Shown: in pieces, positions 23,162 to 30,738 of the stretch
Layout of the letters: each line of letters begins with the position of its first letter
How positions within the stretch are numbered: position 1 is the first letter of the stretch
Assembly: GCA_009786125.1 (NCBI GenBank)
Contig: WQTU01000124.1
Coordinates: forward strand, 1-33,034
DNA length: 33,034 nucleotides
From: Spirochaetota bacterium
GTDB taxonomy: Bacteria > Spirochaetota > Spirochaetia > CADAEX01
Direction: 5' to 3'
Notes under the pieces: model-generated
Databases searched by the model: none
What the model saw: the letters and a program-made list of their open reading frames with translations, nothing else
What the model was told of the DNA's origin: nothing
Translations under genes and position numbers: made by a program

Positions 23162-24292
23162 ATGAAGAACAGTAAAAATGCGTTTGATCGCCTGGAATGG
23201 GCAGGAGCATTTGGGGATTTAGGTACATTACTACCCTTTGTAATAGGCTATATTGCCATTTTAGGATTGAACCCGTTTGGAGTGCTTGTTTCTTTTGGTA
23301 TATTTTTAATTGCATCAGGCTTATTCTATAAGACGCCCATACCTGTCCAGCCCATGAAAGCACTGGGCGGCGCTGCTATTGCTCAAGCATCTGTAATTAC
23401 CCCAGGCATGGTTTGGGGAGCCGGGCTTTTTACAGGCGTTTTTTGGATAGTGCTCGGGCTTTCTGGAGCGCTTAAATTTGTATCAAAGATAGCTTCAAAA
23501 CCCGTTATCCGCGGCATTGTACTCGGACTTGGCATTTCCTTTATCATTAAGGGGACTGGCTTTATGCGAGAGGATTTGTTAATTGGTTTTATAGCTTTAT
23601 TGCTTACTTTTTTACTGCTCTCAAACAAGCGTATCCCTGCCATGTTCGTGTTGGTTATATTTGGTGTAGCTGCGACTATTATTCGAAATCCCGCTATTAT
23701 GCAGGAATTTTCAGCAATAAGACCTGGTTTTTATATACCGCCATTTGCTTTGAGAGAACTAACTTTACAAGACTTGACAAGCGGTATCTTGATTTTAGCG
23801 CTTGCGCAAATCCCTCTAACTTTGGGTAATGCAGTTATTGCAACTACAGCTGAAAATAACCGCCTGTTTCCTGAGCGCCCTGTAACAGAAAAGAAATTAG
23901 CTACAACAACAGGTCTTATGAATATTGTTTCGCCTTTTTTGGGCGGCGTACCTATGTGTCATGGTGCAGGGGGGATATTGGCTCACAACCGCTTTGGCGC
24001 TCGTACAGGAGGAGCTGTTATTATTATTGGCACAATTCTTCTCGTATTGGGACTATTTTTCAGCGATTCTGTTTTGTTGCTGCTCTCCATGATTCCCGCA
24101 AGCGTATTGGGTGTAATTCTTTTTTTTGCTGGACTGGAACTGGCAATGGCTGCACGGGATGTAGGACCGGAGAAAAATGATTTTTATATCCTGATAATAG
24201 CTGCCGGCTTCTCGATTTGGAATGTTGGTATTGGGTTTTTGGCAGGCTTAATTGCACAAGAAATGATTAAGCGCAATATCTTTAAATTTTAG
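23162..24292 (+). CDS. Molybdate/sulfate transporter of the MOT1 family
   Basis: 376-residue polytopic membrane protein with about 10-11 helices. Signature stretches of the MFS_MOT1 (SulP-related) group are EWAGAFGDLGTLLPFVIGY (12-30), TPIPVQPMKALGG (58-70) and the second-half repeat GGVPMCHGAGG with FGARTGG. The two halves carry the inverted-repeat motifs that form the anion site. Plant MOT1 carries molybdate; bacterial members are usually annotated as molybdate or sulfate permeases, and substrate is not decided by sequence. AAGGAG lies 8 nt before the ATG. It is divergent from padR and ends in a strong terminator. Confidence 0.9.
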   Translation: MKNSKNAFDRLEWAGAFGDLGTLLPFVIGYIAILGLNPFGVLVSFGIFLIASGLFYKTPIPVQPMKALGGAAIAQASVITPGMVWGAGLFTGVFWIVLGLSGALKFVSKIASKPVIRGIVLGLGISFIIKGTGFMREDLLIGFIALLLTFLLLSNKRIPAMFVLVIFGVAATIIRNPAIMQEFSAIRPGFYIPPFALRELTLQDLTSGILILALAQIPLTLGNAVIATTAENNRLFPERPVTEKKLATTTGLMNIVSPFLGGVPMCHGAGGILAHNRFGARTGGAVIIIGTILLVLGLFFSDSVLLLLSMIPASVLGVILFFAGLELAMAARDVGPEKNDFYILIIAAGFSIWNVGIGFLAGLIAQEMIKRNIFKF

Positions 24293-24357
24293 GCCGAAAT
24301 TCGAGTTTTCAAGATAAAATACGTATAGCCATGTCAGGCAATCTAAGCGTCTATGAT

Positions 24358-24400
24358 AAAAGTCAAGCACTTTTTATTAAAAATGTTTGACTTTTTTGTT
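24358..24400 (+). terminator. Terminator of the MOT1-type transporter
   Basis: AAAAGTCAAGCA (24358-24369) and TGTTTGACTTTT (24384-24395) pair over 12 bp with one G-T, followed by TTGTTTCCC. The 122 nt from here to the next gene contain nothing I can identify. Confidence 0.85.
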
Positions 24401-24522
24401 TCCCCAAAAAGTTTTTATACTGAGCCATTTTTGCCTGATGCGTATCTTCTCTATTATATCACACCTCTTGAGGGTTGTTGAACAAGCCTCTTGCTCTTTT
24501 AATGTTGATTGGCAAGATGGGC

Positions 24523-25425
24523 TTAACGGGGAGCTAACGGCCTAATGCCGCTAGTGTTGAATGCCACCGAAAAATTGCCGGTATGCCCCCTTGAGCGAGG
24601 GGCAACTGTTAGTGTAACCGTATCGTTTCTATTGGCCTGGAACTGTTGCTGTCTACTCCATGCCATATCCACATTCGAAAAAATCATTGTTCCATCGGAG
24701 TAATGGGCACTAATAACTGCATCAACCATTGTTCTATTCGCATCCCAATCATAGAGCCAAACGTGATACCTTGTACCTTGCACAACAGGAAAAGTGAAAC
24801 TCCGTGATTGAACGCTGGAAGTAAAATTGCTGCTAGCAAACTGGTTAGCACTCAGTCTTATACCACGTCCAGAACCACCAGATGGCCAAGTAGTGCTTGT
24901 TCCTGGTGTTTCCTCATCAGTTTCCCCAAAAGCCGACATAGCAAGAATGAGGCCATAAAGAAAAACAGCCACAGCTTCATTTCTTAATGCCAATGAAATT
25001 CCAAAATTCATTCTAGGAGTTTCATAAAAGGTGACACCAACATATGGAGTAATTTTCCCATGTGTCCAGGAAAACGGAAGTCCCAACTGCATTAATAAAC
25101 CAGAAGATGTGGTTCTAGGCCCATCTCGATACGAACTATATCTAATGTTTCTATATCCTAATCTACCGGATATTCCTATTACGTTAGTAAAATAATATTC
25201 AGAACTAAGTCCAATGGTATATACAAATGAACGTGCTGGGTTTTCCATTAAAAAACCAATATTCCCAAATGCCAAAAGATTAAATGTACCTTCACTCCTG
25301 TATCCCATAGCTAATTCATATGTGTTTGATTCAGTATCAATATTTGTACCCAATGTTGTTTCAAGTGAAGCACAGCCAGTAATAGATATAAAAATAAATA
25401 TCATCGAGAGATATGGATATTGCAA
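24523..25425 (-). CDS. Lipoprotein with predicted beta-barrel and C-terminal beta-sandwich domain
   Basis: About 300 residues, function unknown. The signal MIFIFISITGC gives a lipobox cysteine at 18. Residues 25-165 alternate strands with aromatic ends (YELAMGYRSEG, FVYTIGLSSEYYF, ISGRLGYRNIRY, KITPYVGVTFYETPRMNFG), like a small outer-membrane barrel. After a Ser/Thr/Gly linker, residues about 187-300 resemble a prepeptidase C-terminal-like sandwich (SRSFTFPVVQGTRYHVWLYD, DTVTLTVAP). The start is doubtful. The first codon of the frame with a start-like triplet is TTG at 25425, without a Shine-Dalgarno, and ATG at 25404 leaves too short a signal. The AAGGGG at 25453-25448 is spaced for an ATC codon at 25437. 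It follows the next lipoprotein gene by 33 nt. Confidence 0.65.
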   Translation of the reverse strand: MQYPYLSMIFIFISITGCASLETTLGTNIDTESNTYELAMGYRSEGTFNLLAFGNIGFLMENPARSFVYTIGLSSEYYFTNVIGISGRLGYRNIRYSSYRDGPRTTSSGLLMQLGLPFSWTHGKITPYVGVTFYETPRMNFGISLALRNEAVAVFLYGLILAMSAFGETDEETPGTSTTWPSGGSGRGIRLSANQFASSNFTSSVQSRSFTFPVVQGTRYHVWLYDWDANRTMVDAVISAHYSDGTMIFSNVDMAWSRQQQFQANRNDTVTLTVAPRSRGHTGNFSVAFNTSGIRPLAPR

Positions 25426-25458
25426 TAATTTTCTGATTGGAACTTCACCCCTTACTTA

Positions 25459-25833
25459 TTAATTATTCCATATCGTATAGCTTATTGAAACAAGCTGAAA
25501 AGAACCGCTATTTGTTGATGTTCTAACCAATATTCCGTTTACGTATATATTGGCTGTCAAACTTCCGGTTGTGGAATTTCCAGCCCGTACATGGGCATGA
25601 AAAGAACGATGGCGATCTATTGTTACGGTGAATGTTTTGCTCCATGGAAGAGCAAAACCAGTAAGTGTATCCGTCGCACCGGTAAAATTTTGATAAGTGA
25701 TATTAGCACTAGGAACTGTTCCAGTTACTTCATACTTTATTTCTACAGTAATTGGAGAAGACCCACAACCTGCTACAATAAATAATGAGAAAACAATTAA
25801 TATCAATATCCAATAGTTTTTATGGAGGTTCAT
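25459..25833 (-). CDS. Small lipoprotein, MmpS-like fold
   Basis: 124 residues. The signal MNLHKNYWILILIVFSLFIV ends in a lipobox AGC (C23). The mature part has a beta-sandwich pattern like the MmpS family and related bacterial lipoproteins: YEVTGTVPSANITYQNFTGA, then FALPWSKTFTVTI, and GSLTANIYVNGILV. In mycobacteria MmpS proteins are accessory to lipid exporters, but no exporter is adjacent here, so only the fold is suggested. The ATG lies 8 nt after an extended -10 box (TGGTATAAT), predicting a leaderless mRNA, with GAACCTCC rather than a Shine-Dalgarno around the start. The following lipoprotein gene is probably co-transcribed. Confidence 0.7.
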   Translation of the reverse strand: MNLHKNYWILILIVFSLFIVAGCGSSPITVEIKYEVTGTVPSANITYQNFTGATDTLTGFALPWSKTFTVTIDRHRSFHAHVRAGNSTTGSLTANIYVNGILVRTSTNSGSFQLVSISYTIWNN

Positions 25834-25840
25834 ATCTATA

Positions 25841-25849
25841 ATTATACCA
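25841..25849 (-). promoter_or_regulatory. Extended -10 promoter of the lipoprotein pair
   Basis: TGGTATAAT on the minus strand, a perfect extended -10 element. The -10 ends 7 nt before the ATG at 25833, so transcription should start at or within a base of the start codon. No good -35 is visible, as is usual for extended -10 promoters. Confidence 0.65.
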
Positions 25850-25974
25850 CAAAATAAGAAAAAACAACATAATTTAATCTTTATTTTATAAATTTACTTA
25901 GAATATGATTTTTTTATACACCCAAATTTATTATATAATGCTTTAGTTGTATAAAATATGAAGTTGGTGCAGCT

Positions 25975-26895
25975 TTATATTGTGTAAATACATCCGCTAA
26001 TTCTTTCAAAAAGCGAAACTATTTGGGAAATCTCAAGCGCTTCGGCTCTTATGGTTGGCGGGATATTTTCCTGGCGCAAAATATTTGTAATTGTCTCGGT
26101 GCTGGCTACTATTTTAAGGTTGTTTAATATTGTTTTTCTTCTTGCCTGAAAAATAGTTCTAAGAAATCGCGAAAATAGTTTTCTGTCTTTGATTCCAGCA
26201 TACTTATTATGCGGAGTCATGGATATAAGCGAAGAAGTTACATCCGGCACAGGGAAAAATGCCCCGCCTTTTATATCTGCTTCGATTTTTATGTTACACG
26301 CAATTTGGCACAAAATAGAAAAAGAAGAATAGTCTTTTGTTCCAGGTTTTGCAGCTATTCTTTGCGCTGCCTCTTTTTGTACTGTAAAAACCATTTTCTC
26401 AGGCACGCTGTTTTCTTCGATAAGAGCTGCGATAATTAAAGAAGCAGAGTTATATGGCAAGTTTCCAAATATTCTGTCTGGCATCCCGGCAGCTTCTTTA
26501 TGTTTTTTCCATGTTTTTATGAAATCGCCTTCGATTACCTCAATTTTGCTGACAAAAAGATTTTTTAAAATTTTTATAAATCCCTTATCAATTTCAAAAA
26601 CAAATAATTTACCTTCTTTCCCATGTTCGTGGCAGAGCGCCTCCATTTTTTCAAGAATAAGAGCTGTCATGTTGCCCAAGCCGGGACCTATTTCCCAAAT
26701 ATTCACCCCTGCACTCCTTCGCGACATCCCTGTTGCTTGCGCAGGGACTGCTGACCCCGGATCTATATCAATGACAGACAAAATATGCTCCCGCACATCT
26801 TTTGATATAAGAAAATTTTGCCCGAACTTTTTTTGCAGAGCAAGACCGTGTGTCGATAGAATATCCTGTATACTTTTCGGAGAATTGTAATTCAT
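25975..26895 (-). CDS. rsmA: 16S rRNA dimethyladenosine transferase RsmA (KsgA)
   Basis: 306-residue SAM-dependent enzyme that dimethylates two adjacent adenines in helix 45 of 16S rRNA during 30S maturation. KKFGQNFL (22-29) is the N-terminal family motif, IWEIGPGLGNMT (66-77) is SAM motif I, VFEID follows, and NLPYN (145-149) is the catalytic loop. The C-terminal small domain ends in FLRTIFQARRKTILNNL. A 17-residue insertion (about 48-64, AVPAQATGMSRRSAGVN) precedes motif I and is not usual. The ATG overlaps the comEC stop (ATGA), so translation is coupled. The 141 nt after its stop are AT-rich with no clear terminator. Confidence 0.95.
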   Translation of the reverse strand: MNYNSPKSIQDILSTHGLALQKKFGQNFLISKDVREHILSVIDIDPGSAVPAQATGMSRRSAGVNIWEIGPGLGNMTALILEKMEALCHEHGKEGKLFVFEIDKGFIKILKNLFVSKIEVIEGDFIKTWKKHKEAAGMPDRIFGNLPYNSASLIIAALIEENSVPEKMVFTVQKEAAQRIAAKPGTKDYSSFSILCQIACNIKIEADIKGGAFFPVPDVTSSLISMTPHNKYAGIKDRKLFSRFLRTIFQARRKTILNNLKIVASTETITNILRQENIPPTIRAEALEISQIVSLFERISGCIYTI

Positions 26896-28256
26896 CTAAA
26901 CCTTTTAAAAAAATCTAATATTTTGAACCTATCATTTTTTACATAAGGGAACATTGTTAAGAATATAACAAAAATGTTAATAATAATTAATACTAAAACA
27001 GTGCCGGAATCTGTTTTATAACCGGGAAATTGTGCGAAAAAATCAGCAAAAAAGTGAATTAGCCAGGAGACGGCTCTTATTAAAAACGAGACAGGCAAAA
27101 CTGCAATATCTGTAAATAGAACAAGTATAACTCCGGGAAAAGCTATCAGCATAAATACCGTAATAAGAAAAGATATAATAATAGAAGCAATGATGCCCGA
27201 AAAATATATTTCGCCGAAAAAAGCAGCAGACAAAATCCACGATGGAAGCTGCGCAGCCATAGTAAAGCCAAACTGGCCTGCAAAAAATGGCGGAAAAAAC
27301 CTGAGAAAAATTCGATAAAAATAGGGGGTGTAAAATATTATGCCCGCCATTGCCAGAAACGAATATTTAAAAGAGAGGTCCCCTGCTTCGTCCGGTGATA
27401 TTAAAATAGTTATTGCATAACTAAGAACAAAGAGCTTGGGAAGGTCAACGAGCCTGCCTGTCATTTTTGCGCAAGTGGTAAGCGAGAAAAAAACAAATGA
27501 GCGCAAAAGCGGCGAAGACATACCTGCAAAAAGCGCAAAGAAAAAATTAAACAAAAGAGCAGCGACCAGCGCTTTTTTCCTGCCCGCAAATTTCTGGAAC
27601 AAAAAGAGCACAAACATCGTTACCACGCCCAGGTGCATTCCCGAAAGCGCAAGCACATGGGCGCACCCGGACTTTCTTATTTTTTCTGCAAGCAATGGGT
27701 GCAAATCTATTCTGTTGCCGGTAAGCAAAGCAGTTACAAGCCCATCGTCGCTTGAGTCTATTTTTGCTATTGCTTCGAATACCGGCTTTGCTATTTTTTT
27801 TCTGTAATAAGTTTGCTCAGATTCTTTAAGCAAAACTACTCTGCGGCAATTTATTAATGGCAGAGATTTAAAATAAAGTTTTTTAAGATGGTCGTACTCT
27901 TCTTCAAAACGGGGGTTAATTACTTCGACGACAGAGCCTCTGTATAAATATTCTCCTCTTGTAATTATTTTTACTGCTCCTTTTGCAGATGCTGTTATAT
28001 TCGTGTTTGAAGTGGCGGAATCTACTCTAATGGTATAAAGAAATCTTCCATTTCTTAGGGGCGTTGAATCCGACAGCAATGTTCCCTGTATGGATACAAT
28101 ACTTTCTGCCGGGAAGGGAAGCTGGGGAAGCGGGTTTCTAAGCAGCGGTAGAAGCATGGTAAAAAGCAAAGCAACCAATACCATTATTAGCAGATCTGCA
28201 TAGTATCTTCTGATTGCTTCGTCGCTTTTCTCTAAAAGCATATTCCTGAATAACAT
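26892..28256 (-). CDS. comEC: ComEC/Rec2-family DNA-uptake channel
   Basis: 454-residue polytopic inner-membrane protein. An N-terminal pair of helices encloses an OB-like soluble part (IVSIQGTLLSDSTPLRNGRF). The competence domain core follows: GLVTALLTGNRI, CAHVLALSGMHLGVVTMFVL and GMSSPLLRSFVFFSL. The C-terminal metallo-beta-lactamase nuclease domain of full-length ComEC is absent. Short ComECs occur in many bacteria, so this need not be a truncation. It would carry single-stranded DNA across the inner membrane if a competence apparatus exists; none is in this window. No Shine-Dalgarno precedes ATG 28256; an alternative ATG at 28241 has AGGA. It overlaps rsmA by 4 nt. Confidence 0.88.
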   Translation of the reverse strand: MLFRNMLLEKSDEAIRRYYADLLIMVLVALLFTMLLPLLRNPLPQLPFPAESIVSIQGTLLSDSTPLRNGRFLYTIRVDSATSNTNITASAKGAVKIITRGEYLYRGSVVEVINPRFEEEYDHLKKLYFKSLPLINCRRVVLLKESEQTYYRKKIAKPVFEAIAKIDSSDDGLVTALLTGNRIDLHPLLAEKIRKSGCAHVLALSGMHLGVVTMFVLFLFQKFAGRKKALVAALLFNFFFALFAGMSSPLLRSFVFFSLTTCAKMTGRLVDLPKLFVLSYAITILISPDEAGDLSFKYSFLAMAGIIFYTPYFYRIFLRFFPPFFAGQFGFTMAAQLPSWILSAAFFGEIYFSGIIASIIISFLITVFMLIAFPGVILVLFTDIAVLPVSFLIRAVSWLIHFFADFFAQFPGYKTDSGTVLVLIIINIFVIFLTMFPYVKNDRFKILDFFKRFR

Positions 28257-28314
28257 GTTGTATTAAGAAACTGCTTTTTTGAAAATTTGATTCAAAATTT
28301 ATGAAAAAAAATAC

Positions 28315-28605
28315 CTAGGGAACCGCTGATTTATTCAATCGAGAATAAATTGTGCAGCATTCCGAACAAGCTCGGAGCTACTTTCCCTTATTTCCGAATG
28401 AAGCGAGTGTAGCGGGCGTGCTTGCACGCACATTACCGAGCGAATAAGGAAACGCAGCTTTGCTGCGGTATCATTTTTTCGTAGCCGGTGTTTTTTCGAC
28501 CGAGCGCGGCACGCTTCGCAGTGCTGCAGTTTTCTGCAAGAAAACGAGAAAAAATGCGGAAGCACTGAATAGAGTCAAATTTAATCAGTGCTTCCCTCGC
28601 TCAAA
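28315..28605 (+). repeat. Modular hairpin repeat, copy B (longest form)
   Basis: Starts with CTAGGGA (28315-28321) and follows copy A closely to 28471 (H1-H4). It then continues with a GTTTTC/GAAAAC hairpin (H5, about 28530-28545) and the 11-bp H6 hairpin GGAAGCACTGA/TCAGTGCTTCC (28558-28595). The loop of H6, read on the minus strand, contains AAATTTGACTC, as in copy C. It appears to have cut off a nitroreductase gene whose 5' end remains at 28621-28707. The gap 28257-28314 before it holds nothing recognised. Confidence 0.75.
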
Positions 28606-28620
28606 GGCACACAGAGATTT

Positions 28621-28707
28621 TCATTTTAAATCATTTATGTGCCTTTTGCCTATAAATGACTTAATTGAGCGCCTGTCTTTTATTGCAGAATAAAAATCCT
28701 TAGCCAT
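28621..28707 (-). pseudogene. Nitroreductase-family gene stub
   Basis: Minus-strand ATG at 28707 with GGAGG about 9 nt upstream opens a 28-codon frame, MAKDFYSAIKDRRSIKSFIG plus KRHINDLK, then stops. The segment FYSAIKDRRSI is the typical N-terminal helix of FMN-dependent nitroreductases, which are about 180-220 residues long. The rest is missing, and repeat copy B begins within 20 nt. The stub is the last reading frame of the sulfur operon, 30 nt after the second transporter half. The short length limits certainty, but the ribosome site and spacing support a real former gene. Confidence 0.5.
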
Positions 28708-28736
28708 TCAAATTGCCTCCATTTATTTTCATAGAT

Positions 28737-29267
28737 TCACATACCTTTTTTTTCCAAGAACCTCATCAGAAAAACAACACCTATAACAAACAGGGGCATT
28801 ATTATTAAACCGGAAATCCCTGTGATATCAGGAATGCCAATTCTTCCAAAGTCAGCCCAACTAAGAACAGTATTATATAAAAATTCATAGCTGTGGCTAA
28901 ATAACATTCCTCCTACAATCATACCAATTATAGTAAAAATGGCATGGAACCTACCTTCGCCTAACGCTCCAAGGGATGTGCCGGGGCATAATCCGGTCAA
29001 AACCCATCCTATCCCAAATAACGAACCGCCTATTAAGATTGCCCCCACGTTCATCGGTCTGTGGTTAAGACTAATGACTCCAAAATGGCTAAAAATCGTA
29101 ATCCCTATCATTCCAACTGCGATAGCGGTTAGCATAAACTTCAAGACTGTAAAATCTTTGAACAAAAGCATACCTACTTGTTTTTCAAAACGTACCAAGC
29201 CGCCTTTTTGCAGTAGCACACCAAAAAATATACCTGTCACCAGTCCAAGAATATGTTCAATACTCAT
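28737..29267 (-). CDS. YeeE/YedE (TsuA-like) sulfur transporter, C-terminal half
   Basis: 176 residues, about five membrane helices. The conserved motif GLCPGTSLGALGEGR carries the cysteine that in TsuA-type thiosulfate transporters relays the substrate through the channel. The preceding helix GAILIGGSLFGIGWVLTG is also typical. Alone it covers only the second half of the roughly 350-residue TsuA. The first half is encoded by the overlapping upstream gene, so the two probably assemble as a heteromer. Its ATG overlaps the upstream stop (ATGA). The likely cargo is thiosulfate or another reduced sulfur species; homologues also carry selenium compounds. Confidence 0.85.
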   Translation of the reverse strand: MSIEHILGLVTGIFFGVLLQKGGLVRFEKQVGMLLFKDFTVLKFMLTAIAVGMIGITIFSHFGVISLNHRPMNVGAILIGGSLFGIGWVLTGLCPGTSLGALGEGRFHAIFTIIGMIVGGMLFSHSYEFLYNTVLSWADFGRIGIPDITGISGLIIMPLFVIGVVFLMRFLEKKGM

Positions 29268-29797
29268 TTGCCGCTTCCTCCCTCTTTATAAATGATGCGC
29301 GCTACTAAAATTCCCACAGCGAAAAACAAAAACATCGCTATAAACGAACTAGCCGTAAGCTGCATCAATCCGCTGATGCCATGTCCACTGGGGCAGCCAT
29401 CTGCCAATCTGGCGCCGTATATGGCTATAACCCCTCCCAAAAAAGCAAATAATCCGCGCTTTACGATAGAGCTTCCAAATCGCTCACGCCATATAGGCGG
29501 GACAAATTCAATTTTGAAAGTACGGCTTAACATTGATGATATAAACGCACCGATGGCTATGCCTATAACCAGCATAAATTGCCAGTCAATTCTTATGCCT
29601 ATGAGATTATAAAGAGTTGACCCATAAACTGCCTCCGGGGCAAAAATCCGTTCAATAAAACCGGCAGCTCTAACAAAAGAAGTCGATGTTCCGATAAAAA
29701 GCGTTCTTTCTAACAGCCAAGTAGTTGCCAGTGCCGAAACAACAGCCAAAACGCCTAGTAGCGCACCTAAAACATATACTTTCTTGATTTTTTTCAA
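29264..29797 (-). CDS. YeeE/YedE (TsuA-like) sulfur transporter, N-terminal half
   Basis: 177 residues from a TTG at 29797. The first ATG of the frame (29815) lies on the ribosome site itself: GGAGGT begins inside the ATGGAGGTG sequence and is spaced 10 nt from the TTG, so TTG is preferred. The protein then begins KKIKKVYVLGALLGV. About five helices; the motif ARLADGCPSGHGISGLMQL is the first-half cysteine/histidine signature of the family, matching the LCPGT motif in the partner. It follows pirin by about 70 nt and overlaps the second half, giving 1:1 coupled expression. Confidence 0.82.
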   Translation of the reverse strand: MKKIKKVYVLGALLGVLAVVSALATTWLLERTLFIGTSTSFVRAAGFIERIFAPEAVYGSTLYNLIGIRIDWQFMLVIGIAIGAFISSMLSRTFKIEFVPPIWRERFGSSIVKRGLFAFLGGVIAIYGARLADGCPSGHGISGLMQLTASSFIAMFLFFAVGILVARIIYKEGGSGK

Positions 29798-29869
29798 AAT
29801 GATATACACCTCCATGTATAATTTTTTTAACTCTTATAATAAAGCCGAAACACAAAGCTGGACTGTGTT

Positions 29870-30709
29870 TTAGCGCTGCTTGATGAATGTTCCTTGGTTT
29901 AGCTCGTTGAATGCGTGTTGAAGTTCTTCCTGCGTATTCATAACGATTGGGCCGCCCCACGCAATTGGTTCTTTTAGGGGTTTCCCGGCGAGCAGTATAA
30001 GACGCACGCCTGACTCTGACGCGTGTATGCGTATTGCATCTCCCTCTGTGAAGATTGCAACAGAATGTTTTTCAACCGGTGTGCGTTTTTCACCGAAGGC
30101 TGCGGTTCCTTCAAGAATGTACACAAATGTGTTTTGCTCATTTGGAATAGGTATATGATATTCTGATTCCGGGCTTATGCTTACATCCATCATGGTTGCT
30201 TTTACGTATTTGGGACTAACGCCTCGCTCCCCTAAAAACTCCCCGGAAATCAATTTGACTTTACCGCACTCAATATCAATTTCTTTTACCATGTCCGGCG
30301 TAATTGGGAAATACTCAGGTGCAGCCATCTTATGCTTCTGCGGTAAATTAAGCCAAAATTGGAGCCCATTCAGTCTTTTTGTTTCCTTTGGCATTTCTTC
30401 ATGCAAAATGCCGCTCCCTGCGGTCATCCATTGCAAATCTCCGTCCAATAGAGTATCACTGTTACCGAGGCTGTCTTTATGGTCAACTCTGCCTTCCAAC
30501 AGATAGGTGATGGTTTCAATCCCCCTGTGAGGATGCATGGGAAAGCCTTTGATGTAATCTTCCGGCTTGTCTGACCCGAATGCGTCAAACATTAAAAACG
30601 GGTCAACATCATTAACGTCATCGTGCCCGAGTACACGAATCAGCTTAACTCCTGCGCCGTCAGTTGTCGGTTGACCTTTTACAATTCTTTTGACTTCTCG
30701 TATTTTCAT
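29870..30709 (-). CDS. Pirin-family bicupin protein
   Basis: 279 residues, cytoplasmic. The N-terminal cupin has the metal-binding set H59-P-H61 (GFPMHPHRGIETITY), H103 and E105 (SGILHEEMP), corresponding to the iron ligands of human pirin and the quercetinase YhhW. The second cupin (GTAAFGEKRTPVEKHSVAIF) lacks these ligands, as usual. Its C-terminus GGPIVMNTQEELQHAFNELN is the family tail. Activities in the family include quercetin 2,3-dioxygenation and redox sensing; the function here is undecided. It lies 29 nt after the CstB-like gene, so it belongs to the sulfur operon, where an iron or redox role would fit. Confidence 0.92.
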   Translation of the reverse strand: MKIREVKRIVKGQPTTDGAGVKLIRVLGHDDVNDVDPFLMFDAFGSDKPEDYIKGFPMHPHRGIETITYLLEGRVDHKDSLGNSDTLLDGDLQWMTAGSGILHEEMPKETKRLNGLQFWLNLPQKHKMAAPEYFPITPDMVKEIDIECGKVKLISGEFLGERGVSPKYVKATMMDVSISPESEYHIPIPNEQNTFVYILEGTAAFGEKRTPVEKHSVAIFTEGDAIRIHASESGVRLILLAGKPLKEPIAWGGPIVMNTQEELQHAFNELNQGTFIKQR

Positions 30710-30738
30710 AGTTTCACTCCTGTTTAGCTTCTTTCAAT

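Noticed and set aside
24440-24522. Perfect TATAAT on the minus strand near 24452 as a promoter for a small RNA or peptide
   Set aside because: The -35 is poor and the downstream frame is only about 21 codons without a ribosome site. It also runs into the transporter's terminator. The evidence is too weak.
28603-28646. AAAGGCACA/TGTGCCTTT as a terminator
   Set aside because: The stem is perfect, but the loop is 26 nt, only TTGCC follows on the plus strand, and it lies within the nitroreductase stub on the minus strand. It is probably fortuitous.
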